From contig JAKSYS010000478.1 in assembly GCA_022925895.1 (NCBI GenBank), positions 1-49,649 of the forward strand: a DNA stretch of 49,649 bases, read 5' to 3'. The position numbers and the translations under genes are program-made. Numbering within the stretch: position 1 is the first letter of the stretch; each line of letters starts with the position of its first letter. Positions 20,291-29,224 of this stretch are shown here, in pieces. Source of the stretch: Fragilaria crotonensis (lineage: Eukaryota > Bacillariophyta > Fragilariophyceae > Fragilariales > Fragilariaceae). The notes beneath the pieces were generated by a model that was given only the letters and a program-made list of their open reading frames with translations, was not told the DNA's origin and did not search any database.

Positions 20291-21505
20291 TCAAGTTTCG
20301 CCTGGCCTATACTCAAGAATCGTAGTTGCTGGAGAAGATGGCACAGGACTGGCCGGTGTGTTGTTGTTTTCAATGCTTGTGATGGCTATCCCCAGAAACT
20401 CTCCCATGGCAGTACTCAGGAGTCGTCCCGTTTGACTCTTTGCCATTTCGGTCAACACTCGCTTCCACACAACTTCGACCAGTTTCTCAATAGGTTGGTA
20501 GATCGCAGGATGTCCATCGTCATCGAGTGAGCTCATGGGGGGACATAATTCAGCGGCTCGGATAACGATTTCCTTCAGGAAAATAGGTTTGTTCCACGTT
20601 ATATCCTGGCGCGTGAAGACTCGTACATCCTTCAAGATGACTCTTCCAACACGGCAGTAGAACGGCGGCTGATCGCGCTCTCGTCGCTCTGGGACTGTCG
20701 GCATGCTTGAAGTTTTGGCCACTGCCTTGCCCACCTTAGTGATAACCTTGGCACCATCTTGCATGTATTCAGTTTTCTTTCGTACTGATTGGAGTTCTTT
20801 CAGTTTGCTTGTCAGAGAATCCTTCTGTGCGCGCCATCCGCCCTTCCTACCAATGGTCTTGACTGCTGATAAGAATTGATTGACAAGTTTTTGTGCCTGC
20901 TCTTCGGCATGGATATCATCTTCCTCTATCTCTTCGTCATGCAGTCTGTCGCCAGACACTGGTGATGCTATAGAAGCTGATAACGCATTCGGGGTCGATG
21001 GGTCGGGTTTCACAATTTCGGCTGGATTTGGCAAGACAATGGTCGGATCAATTAAGTAGAGATTGAAAACGTGTTGTTGTCGTTCCACAAAGACTTGCAC
21101 GTCGCTCAGGTGAATCGTATATATATCCGCAATCGGCGGATCAATCCATAACCACCACAGCTGATAGCCAATGCTCCACATGTTCCATTCGACGTAGACA
21201 CGTCCCACGCGTGCGATCAATGGAGATTCCCATTTCCAATCCTTCTGATGAGGGGTGTGTATGACAGCATTGGTAGCAATCAAACGTCCCTCAACGATGT
21301 TTATCTCGATAGAGCCGACTGTTACCTCAGCATTGTTCAGAACCTCGCTCAATTTGCTTTCGATTAAAAACCATATCAATCGACGAATCCAGCCCATGTA
21401 TGAGCAGAATGAGTAGAATAGCGTTAGGAAGAGCATGACATTCAATAATACTGTAAAGCAGTAGGTCAAGAGAGACCACACGCCTGAAAAAACGGCGAAC
21501 AACAT
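20291..21505 (-). CDS. Membrane-anchored protein of unknown function, possibly lipid-transfer-like
   Basis: This is an intact frame of 404 residues starting at the ATG at 21505. Residues 5–35 form one long or two closely spaced membrane helices. The following part (NAEVTVGSIEINIVEGRLIATNAVIHT, in pieces, then ARVGRVYVEWN and IHLSDVQVFVE) has the alternating beta pattern and 'gives rise to / lies beneath' layout of the N-termini of bridge-like lipid-transfer or AsmA-like proteins. An acidic segment (about 190–205) and a basic helical segment follow. This family link is only a pattern match. The gene is tail-to-tail with LeuRS, with 14 bp between stop codons, so the 3' UTRs must overlap. Confidence 0.55.
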   Translation of the reverse strand: MLFAVFSGVWSLLTYCFTVLLNVMLFLTLFYSFCSYMGWIRRLIWFLIESKLSEVLNNAEVTVGSIEINIVEGRLIATNAVIHTPHQKDWKWESPLIARVGRVYVEWNMWSIGYQLWWLWIDPPIADIYTIHLSDVQVFVERQQHVFNLYLIDPTIVLPNPAEIVKPDPSTPNALSASIASPVSGDRLHDEEIEEDDIHAEEQAQKLVNQFLSAVKTIGRKGGWRAQKDSLTSKLKELQSVRKKTEYMQDGAKVITKVGKAVAKTSSMPTVPERRERDQPPFYCRVGRVILKDVRVFTRQDITWNKPIFLKEIVIRAAELCPPMSSLDDDGHPAIYQPIEKLVEVVWKRVLTEMAKSQTGRLLSTAMGEFLGIAITSIENNNTPASPVPSSPATTILEYRPGET

Positions 21506-21847
21506 TGCGAATTCATTTCCTCATGTGGAAATAAAGTCGAAAAATCTACAATTCCTTTATCTGAGTGTATTGGCGTACTGCAGTACCTGGTACTGGAGTA
21601 CATGTTTAACGATAATACTGATCTCCGGGTACTATTTCAATACCTGGTACTGCAACACTGTAACTCCCAACTCCCAACCAGGCCTGCCTATTTTCGGAGT
21701 TTTTTTTATTTCGGGAATTTTCCCGAAATAAGGTTCGCAAAACTTTTCTCCCGTACAACGCCGTGTTAAAAATGCTCCAACTTTGACGGTCAAAGGGATG
21801 ATGATGCAGTAGCTGAATTTCAATTCTGAAGTTGCAAACTACTCACC
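21506..21847. other. Spacer with GTAC palindromes and a 26-bp inverted repeat
   Basis: It has GTACTGCAGTAC (21575–21586, perfect), CTGGTACTGGAGTAC just after, and TACCTGGTACTG near 21641. A strong inverted repeat follows at 21706–21731. No gene seen. It must hold the promoter of the minus-strand gene to the left and possibly the 5' end of the hAT element to the right. Confidence 0.55.
21706..21731. repeat. Near-perfect palindrome, 12-bp arms
   Basis: TTATTTCGGGAA (21706–21717) and TTCCCGAAATAA (21720–21731) are separated by TT. It lies 117 bp before the hAT-like frame and could be a subterminal or regulatory element of it, or a cruciform-forming site. Confidence 0.7.
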
Positions 21848-24195
21848 ATGACACCCAAGAAGACCAAGGGAGCATTGAAATTCCATCAAGAATGGGAGGT
21901 GAAGTATGCTATGCAGATTTGCACACATGATTCTGTCACAAGAGACGTGTCAAGTGTGGTGTGTTTGCTATGCACAAACTTCGGTCGCGACAGCGATGCC
22001 ACTGCTGACCGCAAGCGAAAGAGGACATCAAACGACAAATACTATACAGCACCGTAGCGGACTGATAACTTTGTTAGCCATCTTCGTAAACAGCATGCGA
22101 CAATGTGGGCGGAATACAAGAAGCTCACGAATGAAGAGAAGAAAGCTTACTTTGTCACGAGTGAAGCACCTGAGGCTGTGAACCTACAATCTTTTGTACA
22201 ACCAGAAGGAAGTGTCAAGGCTCAGATTATTGCCAAACAGAAGTGTTCCTTCATTATTGATGGAGATATCATATCAAAAATAATCATTGATTTGCTTACT
22301 ATGACGCCCGCAAGAATCCGGGGAGGAGACGAGGAAGTTGAAGATAATTCAACGGGATCAGAACTGCCAGAGTCTGTGTTATTGTCTGATGGAGATGAGG
22401 ACGAGGACAATAGCGACAATTTAAACAACGCTGAAGTTATTGCAAGCTTGGAAAAGAAGAAAATCTTAAAAATGTTTGTGCACAATGTTGAAGACGATGT
22501 CTACACTGCAAAGGTGAACTCTGTTCTCAAGCTGAACCTCGTCGCAAAATTTGTTGCAATCGGAGTGTCGTTTCGTCAAGCCAGCAGATTATACCATACT
22601 GTGAAGAAAGAGACAGGTATGGGTTCTTTGGGATCAGGCACTGATCATGAAGTTGGGCACCTTTGCCGTATCGTGTGCACAGTCAATCTTCAGTAGTACC
22701 TCAAAGAGCTCTTCAAGAAGTTTTGGGCATTCTCCATTGCCCTTGATGCTGGAAACAATGCAGGTTTGTCATACCTTGACATTCGGATGAGATGCTTTTT
22801 TAAAGGTGACATTCAGAATCTTCACTTATTGGCTATCCCAATGCGAGAGCGACACACTGGTGAATACCAGTACAACCTAGTGGTATCTCTTCTGGATGTC
22901 CTCGCTCCAAATTGGAGACACCAGCTAATTGGAATCGCAACAGATGGTGCTTCAACTATGACAGGTTGCATTAAAGGTACGTGCACTCGTTTATCAAATG
23001 AGTGTCACTCACGAATCTTTCGAATCTGGTGTGGAGCACACCAACTTGATCTTGTGATGAAGCAGCTTTCAACAAGTTGTGCAATGAGAAGTTTGTTGAC
23101 ACACTAACAAGTGTCACGGGGCATTTGCGCCGTCAGCAGAATTTGATTGCTGAGATGAAGACAACCTGTCCAATTTTTGTCACAACTTGGTGGCTTTCAA
23201 TGGGAAAATTGTTGAAGTGATTGATTGACAAGCGAGTCCGATTGATTCAACACTTTGATCAAAAGAAACCGGCATGCACACCGCAAATTGATTGGTGGAT
23301 TGTTGTGGCAGTGATATACCCGCTAGTTCAACGCGTTGAAGCGACATTTGTGTCAGTTCAAGGAACGAATACCCTTGTTTGTGAACAGAAATTGCTTTTG
23401 TCAAAGCTTCTTCGTGACATGCAGTCAAGAACAAATGTTGAGGGTCCCATGACTGCTCAAGACCACGCTCGTCTTTTCCCACCAACGCTAGAAGAACAGG
23501 CTCGTTTGAGTGGGTCTGAGTTCTTCTTCTACAACTCATACTACGTCACTCGTGTCAAGACAGCAGAAGCATAGGAGGCTGGGATGACAGTGCAGATGGA
23601 GCTTGATCGACTCAAAGAAGCAGGCGGAATAGAAACTGGATCACCATATCATGCTGTCCTGAAGGCAGTGGCATCTTTTGCGCTCATGGTTGTGGATGGT
23701 GTCTCCAAAATTGTGGCAGAGCAAGGTATAGACGATGATGGAATCCGTAACGAAATTCCACCGGTTCTACCTGTTGACCTGTGTGGCATGACACCCAGGG
23801 ATTTTGCCAAAGCATTGCAGCATCAAAAGGATCGCCTCTTAGCCAAGGTATCAGAGGAAGACGTTGAAGACATTGATGCCCAATTCAGACGTCTTCGGCT
23901 TGCCTACCGCGAAGAAGAAGGCATCATGAAGTTGAGATTGGAAGCAGTTCACGCACAGAGTGCAGTTCAATCCTTCAAAGAATGTTGGAGCCCGCTTGCT
24001 GGAAAAGAGTACAATGCACGTAAGGAATTTTGTGGTGGCCTTGCTAGTGTGATGCCTGGCACGAGCTCAGTGGAAGCTGACTTCTCCCTCATCAATTGGA
24101 CGAGGGACCCACATTCGAAGGCATTAACAGACTTCTCCTTGGAATCCATTTTGCATTGCAAACAATACAGGACCTTGGAGAGTCTTTCAAATTAG
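21848..24195 (+). pseudogene. hAT-family DNA transposase, degenerate
   Basis: The frame begins MTPKKTKGALKFHQEWEVK and has a BED-type zinc finger split by a stop: C-L-L-C before it, SHLRKQH after it. The catalytic part shows GIATDGASTM and RIWCGAHQLDLV (the hAT CxxH region). The C-terminus has PGTSSVEADFSLINW and the dimerisation tail LTDFSLESILHCKQ, as in stramenopile hAT proteins. In-frame stops occur at 22055 (TAG), 22694 (TAG), 23218 (TGA) and 23572 (TAG), and one frameshift lies at about 23060–23090. It cannot make an intact protein. No convincing terminal inverted repeats or 8-bp duplication were found; the right end may lie beyond E2, which has inserted 17 bp after the stop codon. Confidence 0.82.
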
Positions 24196-24212
24196 TTATT
24201 AGTTCATGAATG

Positions 24213-24426
24213 GTAACGAAGTGTGTTGCTGCGCCGCTTCGAAACCAGTCTGTTGTCGCCTCCGTCCTCGTTTGGAAATTGCCCAATGCCCACCCTTGGA
24301 CTCAAATTTGTCGTATGGTTTGGAGTTGGGGAAACCCTATCTTTAGTGAGTCTGGAGTTTGGCTTGGCCAGGGGATTCTCCCTGGCGGTAAATACAGCTC
24401 CAACTCCCCGGAGTTTGGTGGATCCA
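24213..24426 (-). repeat. E2 split repeat B2 (terminal, 214 bp)
   Basis: Identical by eye to 24794–25007 at a constant offset of 581 bp. It starts GTAACGAAG and ends GGTGGATCCA on the plus strand. Confidence 0.9.
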
Positions 24427-24438
24427 GGGGTGGGCTTG

Positions 24439-24793
24439 GAAATTAAAGACTTAAACTAGTAGTAACTTGGTTGCAGGGAGTGAATGGCACAATCGATCCG
24501 GTGATGGATAGATGTGAGCCTAGTTTTTCCACTCCTGCTGCGACTTGGCGCGTTCCCGCTTGAGTTCGCTTGTGGATTCCCTTGGCGAAACAGCTGGAAG
24601 CCGAACTGCCCCCGAATTCGAAATCCGTCCCTGTGAGCGAACCGATGGATGGTAGTAGTGTACCGTTGCTTGGGACGACCCTGCGAAGGCGCAGGTGCAC
24701 CGTGTGCTAGTAGGACGGATACTGTACTTGAGTAGCAGTTTCTGCCCAGCCAGTTTGCTGGAGTCACGACCGTACTGTACTCCTACAGACCAT
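24439..24793 (-). repeat. E2 split repeat A2 (internal)
   Basis: Matches 31386–31741 apart from two small differences near its inner edge (AAA versus AAAA, and GCAGGGAGTG versus GCAGAGGTG). It directly abuts B1; a 12-nt spacer separates it from B2. Confidence 0.88.
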
Positions 24794-25007
24794 GTAACGA
24801 AGTGTGTTGCTGCGCCGCTTCGAAACCAGTCTGTTGTCGCCTCCGTCCTCGTTTGGAAATTGCCCAATGCCCACCCTTGGACTCAAATTTGTCGTATGGT
24901 TTGGAGTTGGGGAAACCCTATCTTTAGTGAGTCTGGAGTTTGGCTTGGCCAGGGGATTCTCCCTGGCGGTAAATACAGCTCCAACTCCCCGGAGTTTGGT
25001 GGATCCA
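24794..25007 (-). repeat. E2 split repeat B1 (internal)
   Basis: Second copy of the 214-bp B repeat. Its junction with A2 (CCAT|GTAACG) reproduces what the circular form's end-to-end junction would be. Confidence 0.9.
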
Positions 25008-25047
25008 ACCAATGAATGACTCTCTCCTCCACTAAACGGCCGTATAA

Positions 25048-26294
25048 TCAATGGTGTATGTTCATATTGTTTGTTCTTCTTCTGGCTCCGTCGGGAAGGG
25101 AGACTGTCCGCGACCGTGTGAGTGGGTCGGCGGAGTCGGAGCGTCTCGCGTCAGTTGCGTCGAAGAAGGAGTTGTTGTTGATCATGTCCCTGCTCATCTG
25201 ATTGGTCCACTCAAGGACCTGTGGGCGAATGTAGTCGAGGAAGGCGTCGGACGACCAGCGCCCAAGTATCATGATCTTGGCCACTGGGTGGTTCATGAGG
25301 AAGAGCCCCATCGCAGCTCCAGACCGGATGGATCGAGTTCCGATATCATCCGCCCCGTAGCCGAACGTCTTGGCCCCCCCCCCTCTTGTGCAGGACGACC
25401 TCAGCTGCCTTCTTAGCTCGTCGCTTGTCACGAGTCTGGTCGTCCCTCCTTCCCATACTGTGCTGACCGGTGTATCGGGTCCTGCCTGGGGGTCCGCCTT
25501 GAGTATCCTTCTGATCAGGGATGCTAGTTGCGTGACTGGGCACATGACGGGGTCTCCCGTCCGTTCCTGAGTTCGACGGTCCATCTTTAGACCATTCTTC
25601 TGATTCTCGAAGGTCACTGTCACTCGGCTGGCGCCCCCCACCCGTGAGGAAGCATGCGGTATCTCGCGGTGGGTCGCGTCCCTGAAGACAACTCCTCGGA
25701 GACGTGTGATCTTGGTTCGCCCGGGTGACGTAGTCGATGTTATCTCGCATGACCGCATTGCGTAGAAGTACGCAACGATCGCGATTTCTGCAATGACTAA
25801 CCCCGTTGGGCATTGTCGACTTGTCGATGCCCCGCCGGCTTCCTTGTACATCGACCGGAGGAGTTGAGGCGTTATCGCGCGTTGCTTTCGCTTGGGCGGG
25901 TCCCCGTTCTCGCATGCTTGAAACCAGGATCGGAAGATGGGACGGATGTTGGACGTTCCCGGGAGGTGCAGGGGGCTGATCCCGATATTGTTCCGAAACG
26001 CCGAAGCCAGGTTGCTTGTGGCTTGCCGCAGAGTACTTGCGACCACTGGCTCGCGACGAGTTCCCGTAGGTCTGCCATCGGAGTTCCAGTTCGAGGTTCG
26101 GTAGAAGTTGAGGAAGGCCGGAGGAACAACTCCCGCTCGTTGTCGGATAACAGAGTGAGGCAGGTGTCAGTTGGGTAACCCACGTGATTGCAGTACCCTC
26201 TCCATCGCCTCCAAGTCCTGTCATAGGACTCGTTGCTGCTCTCCTGTCGACTGTCAAAGATGACTCGACGACTTGCAGCACTCGCGTTGTCCAA
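25048..26294 (-). CDS. E2 tyrosine recombinase (one frameshift)
   Basis: This enzyme would integrate the circular DNA copy. The N-terminal core-binding part is coded from 26294 (YDRTWRRWRGYCNHVG, then LLSDNERELFL). After a one-base shift at about 26115–26130 the catalytic domain runs to the stop at 25048. In the 332-residue C-terminal stretch R98 (YFYAMRSCEI) is the first catalytic arginine. The H-x-x-R box appears as T-R-S-I-R (residues 237–241), with Arg where His is expected. W264 follows in LGRWSSDAFL, and Y272 is the nucleophile (DYIRPQV). The frame overlaps the tail of the RT/RNase H frame on the same strand, as in DIRS elements. Loss of the His may weaken activity. Confidence 0.82.
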
Positions 26295-29131
26295 GATAAT
26301 ATCTCTGTCGGGAGTTGCGAGATGGCGAAGGTTGCCGGAACCTGCGAAGGATAATGGTTTAGGAATCGGGTGGTTAGTTCGTCGTTTGCGGGGTTGTCAG
26401 CTGCAATCGGGTGCTTCTTTTCGCGGTCGTTCCCGGCGAACGAGAGGAGGTCTGCTACCACGTTCAGTTCCCCCTTCAAGTGTTGTGATGCGAGGCAGCA
26501 CTGATGTTCTGCCAACAGCGTCGCGATCTTCCTCGCTACGATCAGGTGGGCCCTGTGTGTTTCCCCCTCGGTGTCCAACCGGGAGGAGTTGTGGAGCCAG
26601 CCAATCGCTGACGTGTTGTCTCCGATCGCGAGTATGCAATTTTCGTCCCCCTCCGACTCCAGGCAGGCTAACCAGATGTTGATCGCCATTCCGACGAACT
26701 CCAGCAGGTTGTTCACTCCCTTGTGACCGAGTATGGGGCTGGATTCCGGGATACGCAGGCGCCAGGCTCTCCCGGTGACGCTGTACCCCCCCATTCCTAG
26801 GGGGCATGCGTCCGACCAGCACACCTTGTCGGGTTCACGAGTCACGAGGAGGTTCATAGATACCCCGCGATTGGCCTGTGCCAAGAATCCCACCCAGAGG
26901 CGGAGGTCATCCACCGCCTCCTTGCTCACCCGACGCTTTCGTTTGCTTTTCCCGGTGTCGAGACCTTTTCGGATCCGGCTCATGAAGTGCCGGGCGTTCG
27001 GGATGATGTAGGACGCATGGTTTAGTCTCCCCACCAGCGTCTCCAGCTCTTTGGCCCCGCAGTGCCCCTCGTCTATGAGTCTGACGACGTCCTCCGACCA
27101 CGCCTTATGCTTGTCGTCCGGCAGCGATACCTCGAGCCGTCGGGTGTCGACCCGCCACCCCAACACAATCTGGACTTCGGCCGGTCGGCCCTCCGCGATC
27201 AGTTTCGGAAGGGACAGAATGGGTCTTCGCGGTACGGGCTCCTGTTTATCGCCCGCATGGGGGCGACTAGTGACGTGCATCGCGAGGGGGACCACGTGGG
27301 GCTGACGGCGGCAGTTCTCGGGTGTGTCAGCGAAGACATTGATGAGGTCGTCGATGAACCCGTCGACCCTCCCACCCGCCTTGGTCATCGGGACGGTGAC
27401 CGCCATTCGTCGAGCCTTCGCTATTCCGATGCTCTCAGGCAGTCGTATGGGCTCCGGGGTTACAGGCTGAGCAGGGCTGCGGATCTCTTCGGGGTCCCAC
27501 TCGGAGCACTGTCCGATCTCGTTTGCTAGATCGGTCACCAGCTCCGAGAACATGCACCAAGTCGGCGGGTTCGGCGACCCACCGAAGGTCAGTCTGAGCG
27601 AGAGGTAGGCGGTGTTTCCGTTGATTGAAATAGTTTGCGTCGCTGCCTCCGCGCTGTGAGCGATCCGCCGATAGGCGTCGCTGTAATCGTATTTGCTGAT
27701 CAAGACCCTCATGTCAGGGTAGCGAAAACGCAGCGACACGATGTAGTGGACGATCCTGGGGAAGCACCATCCGTAGATCATTTCCACGTACGCCGACATG
27801 TCCACTCGTGAGTTGATCGACGTGGGTTCGGACCTTCGGTCGGTGGAGAAGCTGAGGTCCTGCGTCAGTCGGTACTTGATTGACCTCGTCCCGTCGGGGC
27901 CGACCGTCCACTGCTGGACCAGCCCCAGAGGTTGGACCATGGCGCCCGGTATTTCCTTAACCACGCCTATGGGGATCGGGATAGAGAATCCGTGCAGGAC
28001 GTCCTTCGCGAGTAGCTTTCTCACCTGTTCCTGCTCGGACTGGGCGGACTTGTGGTTCCCCCTGATCATCATTGCCGCCACTTCCTTTTCCCTCTCCGAT
28101 TGGCTGAGCTCCCTGTTGAACACGTAATGCATTCCCTCGGACAGTATCTGTTCTAGGTTCGGGAAGTGGGGGTGTCGCCCCAGTAGTGGCCTAAGCTCGC
28201 CGACTTGGCGGAATTCGGATCCGAAGCCGAGCGTGGATGTGGTGTGGTCTCGGATGAGGCGGCCGATGTCGAAGTCGACCAGTTCCAGGACGGACGCGTT
28301 ATGTATCGCCGCCTGCTCGGTCAGTTCGAATCTAATGGGCGGCTTGGAAGGGGTGGGGGACGGCGTCTTGCAGATCCTCCTAATCGCCATCAGGAACCAA
28401 TCGGGGGGCGCGAACTCATCGTTGGGTCCCACAATCGGCCTTGGGAAAAACAGGGCAGCGTTTCCGGGAAGGTGACCCATGCTGCCGCACGAACGAGTGG
28501 TGAAGCTTTGGGACTCACCTAGGGTTGTTCTGTCGGCGGCGTCCGCTGCCTTCAGTCGGTTGGCGTTTCGCTCTTCTCCTCTCGACGACCTTGTGGTTTT
28601 AGTCTCCTCGGGCAATGGTAAGGCGCTCCTGTCGGATCGGGTGACTCGGGGGGTGACCCTGTTCCTGACGTGTTCCGCTGCGCTGGTCGTGCCTTGCTGT
28701 CCACGGCCCTCGGCTTCGAATCTGAGTCGCGAACGTCGTGCTGATGCCGCGTCCGAGTGGAACGTGGATGCCTCACGGGCCTGGTATAGGCCTCCCTCCA
28801 TCACTGTCGTGTTGGTTGGGTCGTTGGGTGCCTCGGCAGCTCCCGGGTGTCGTGGCGACATACTGTCACTTGTTGTGCTGCGGAGACCTCGTTGCTCGTT
28901 AGCTGGTGGTTGGTGGGCTGTTAATGCGCTCACCGATGTGTTGCTGAGCTGTGGATGCTCGCTGACTGTCTGGTGGTTGTATGCCTTACTAGCAACGTCG
29001 AGGGCTGCCGTACCGGCTGCTCTCGACCCCACTGGTCTCCCTTGCGCGGTCCGTGTTCCGATTTTCGAGGACCCTCCCCCTTCGCCATCCTGTCGAGCCA
29101 TTGAATGAACGGGCGGAGGGGGAGGGGACAC
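25346..29131 (-). CDS. E2 reverse transcriptase–RNase H (DIRS type)
   Basis: An open frame of 1,261 residues from the ATG at 29131. Residues 1–230 are low complexity. RT motifs: KYDYSDAYRR (about 480–490, motif A), LTFGGSPNPPTW (514–525, motif B), GFIDD (591–595, catalytic FIDD) and VLGWRVD (656–662). RNase H follows: D774 (CWSDACPLG), E811, D838 (IGDNTSAIGW) and D894 (ELNVVADLLS). The family usually ends soon after RNase H with a tail like LPTEILSW...LQVVESS (about 940–958). The remaining 300 residues overlap the recombinase frame and may be open by chance in GC-rich DNA, so the true C-terminus is uncertain. It copies the element RNA into DNA. Confidence 0.87.
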   Translation of the reverse strand: MSPPPPPVHSMARQDGEGGGSSKIGTRTAQGRPVGSRAAGTAALDVASKAYNHQTVSEHPQLSNTSVSALTAHQPPANEQRGLRSTTSDSMSPRHPGAAEAPNDPTNTTVMEGGLYQAREASTFHSDAASARRSRLRFEAEGRGQQGTTSAAEHVRNRVTPRVTRSDRSALPLPEETKTTRSSRGEERNANRLKAADAADRTTLGESQSFTTRSCGSMGHLPGNAALFFPRPIVGPNDEFAPPDWFLMAIRRICKTPSPTPSKPPIRFELTEQAAIHNASVLELVDFDIGRLIRDHTTSTLGFGSEFRQVGELRPLLGRHPHFPNLEQILSEGMHYVFNRELSQSEREKEVAAMMIRGNHKSAQSEQEQVRKLLAKDVLHGFSIPIPIGVVKEIPGAMVQPLGLVQQWTVGPDGTRSIKYRLTQDLSFSTDRRSEPTSINSRVDMSAYVEMIYGWCFPRIVHYIVSLRFRYPDMRVLISKYDYSDAYRRIAHSAEAATQTISINGNTAYLSLRLTFGGSPNPPTWCMFSELVTDLANEIGQCSEWDPEEIRSPAQPVTPEPIRLPESIGIAKARRMAVTVPMTKAGGRVDGFIDDLINVFADTPENCRRQPHVVPLAMHVTSRPHAGDKQEPVPRRPILSLPKLIAEGRPAEVQIVLGWRVDTRRLEVSLPDDKHKAWSEDVVRLIDEGHCGAKELETLVGRLNHASYIIPNARHFMSRIRKGLDTGKSKRKRRVSKEAVDDLRLWVGFLAQANRGVSMNLLVTREPDKVCWSDACPLGMGGYSVTGRAWRLRIPESSPILGHKGVNNLLEFVGMAINIWLACLESEGDENCILAIGDNTSAIGWLHNSSRLDTEGETHRAHLIVARKIATLLAEHQCCLASQHLKGELNVVADLLSFAGNDREKKHPIAADNPANDELTTRFLNHYPSQVPATFAISQLPTEILSWTTRVLQVVESSLTVDRRAATSPMTGLGGDGEGTAITWVTQLTPASLCYPTTSGSCSSGLPQLLPNLELELRWQTYGNSSRASGRKYSAASHKQPGFGVSEQYRDQPPAPPGNVQHPSHLPILVSSMRERGPAQAKATRDNASTPPVDVQGSRRGIDKSTMPNGVSHCRNRDRCVLLRNAVMRDNIDYVTRANQDHTSPRSCLQGRDPPRDTACFLTGGGRQPSDSDLRESEEWSKDGPSNSGTDGRPRHVPSHATSIPDQKDTQGGPPGRTRYTGQHSMGRRDDQTRDKRRAKKAAEVVLHKRGGGQDVRLRGG

Positions 29132-29166
29132 GGGGTGTTGGGTGGGTGGGAAAGAGGCGAGTCGCG

Positions 29167-29217
29167 GGCCATCGGGTATACGTCGTACGATACGTCGTAT
29201 GACCGTACCCGATGGCC
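29167..29217. repeat. Hairpin between E2 gag and RT frames
   Basis: GGCCATCGGGTA (29167–29178) is a perfect inverted match to TACCCGATGGCC (29206–29217). The loop contains two direct copies of ATACGTCGTA separated by CG. It sits between the Gag stop (29225) and the RT start (29131). It could control translation of the RT frame or act in replication. Confidence 0.7.
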
Positions 29218-29224
29218 GACCTCC

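Noticed and set aside
23968..24161. Minus-strand ORFs over the hAT C-terminus
   Set aside because: They are shadows of the conserved plus-strand hAT dimerisation region.
25346..26240. The last ~300 residues of the E2 RT frame as a real domain
   Set aside because: It lies over the recombinase gene in another frame, is of low-complexity composition and shows no family motif.
28479..29108. Plus-strand 209-residue ORF and other long plus-strand ORFs within E2
   Set aside because: They are opposite to strong RT/Gag coding sequence in GC-rich DNA and have no recognisable domain.
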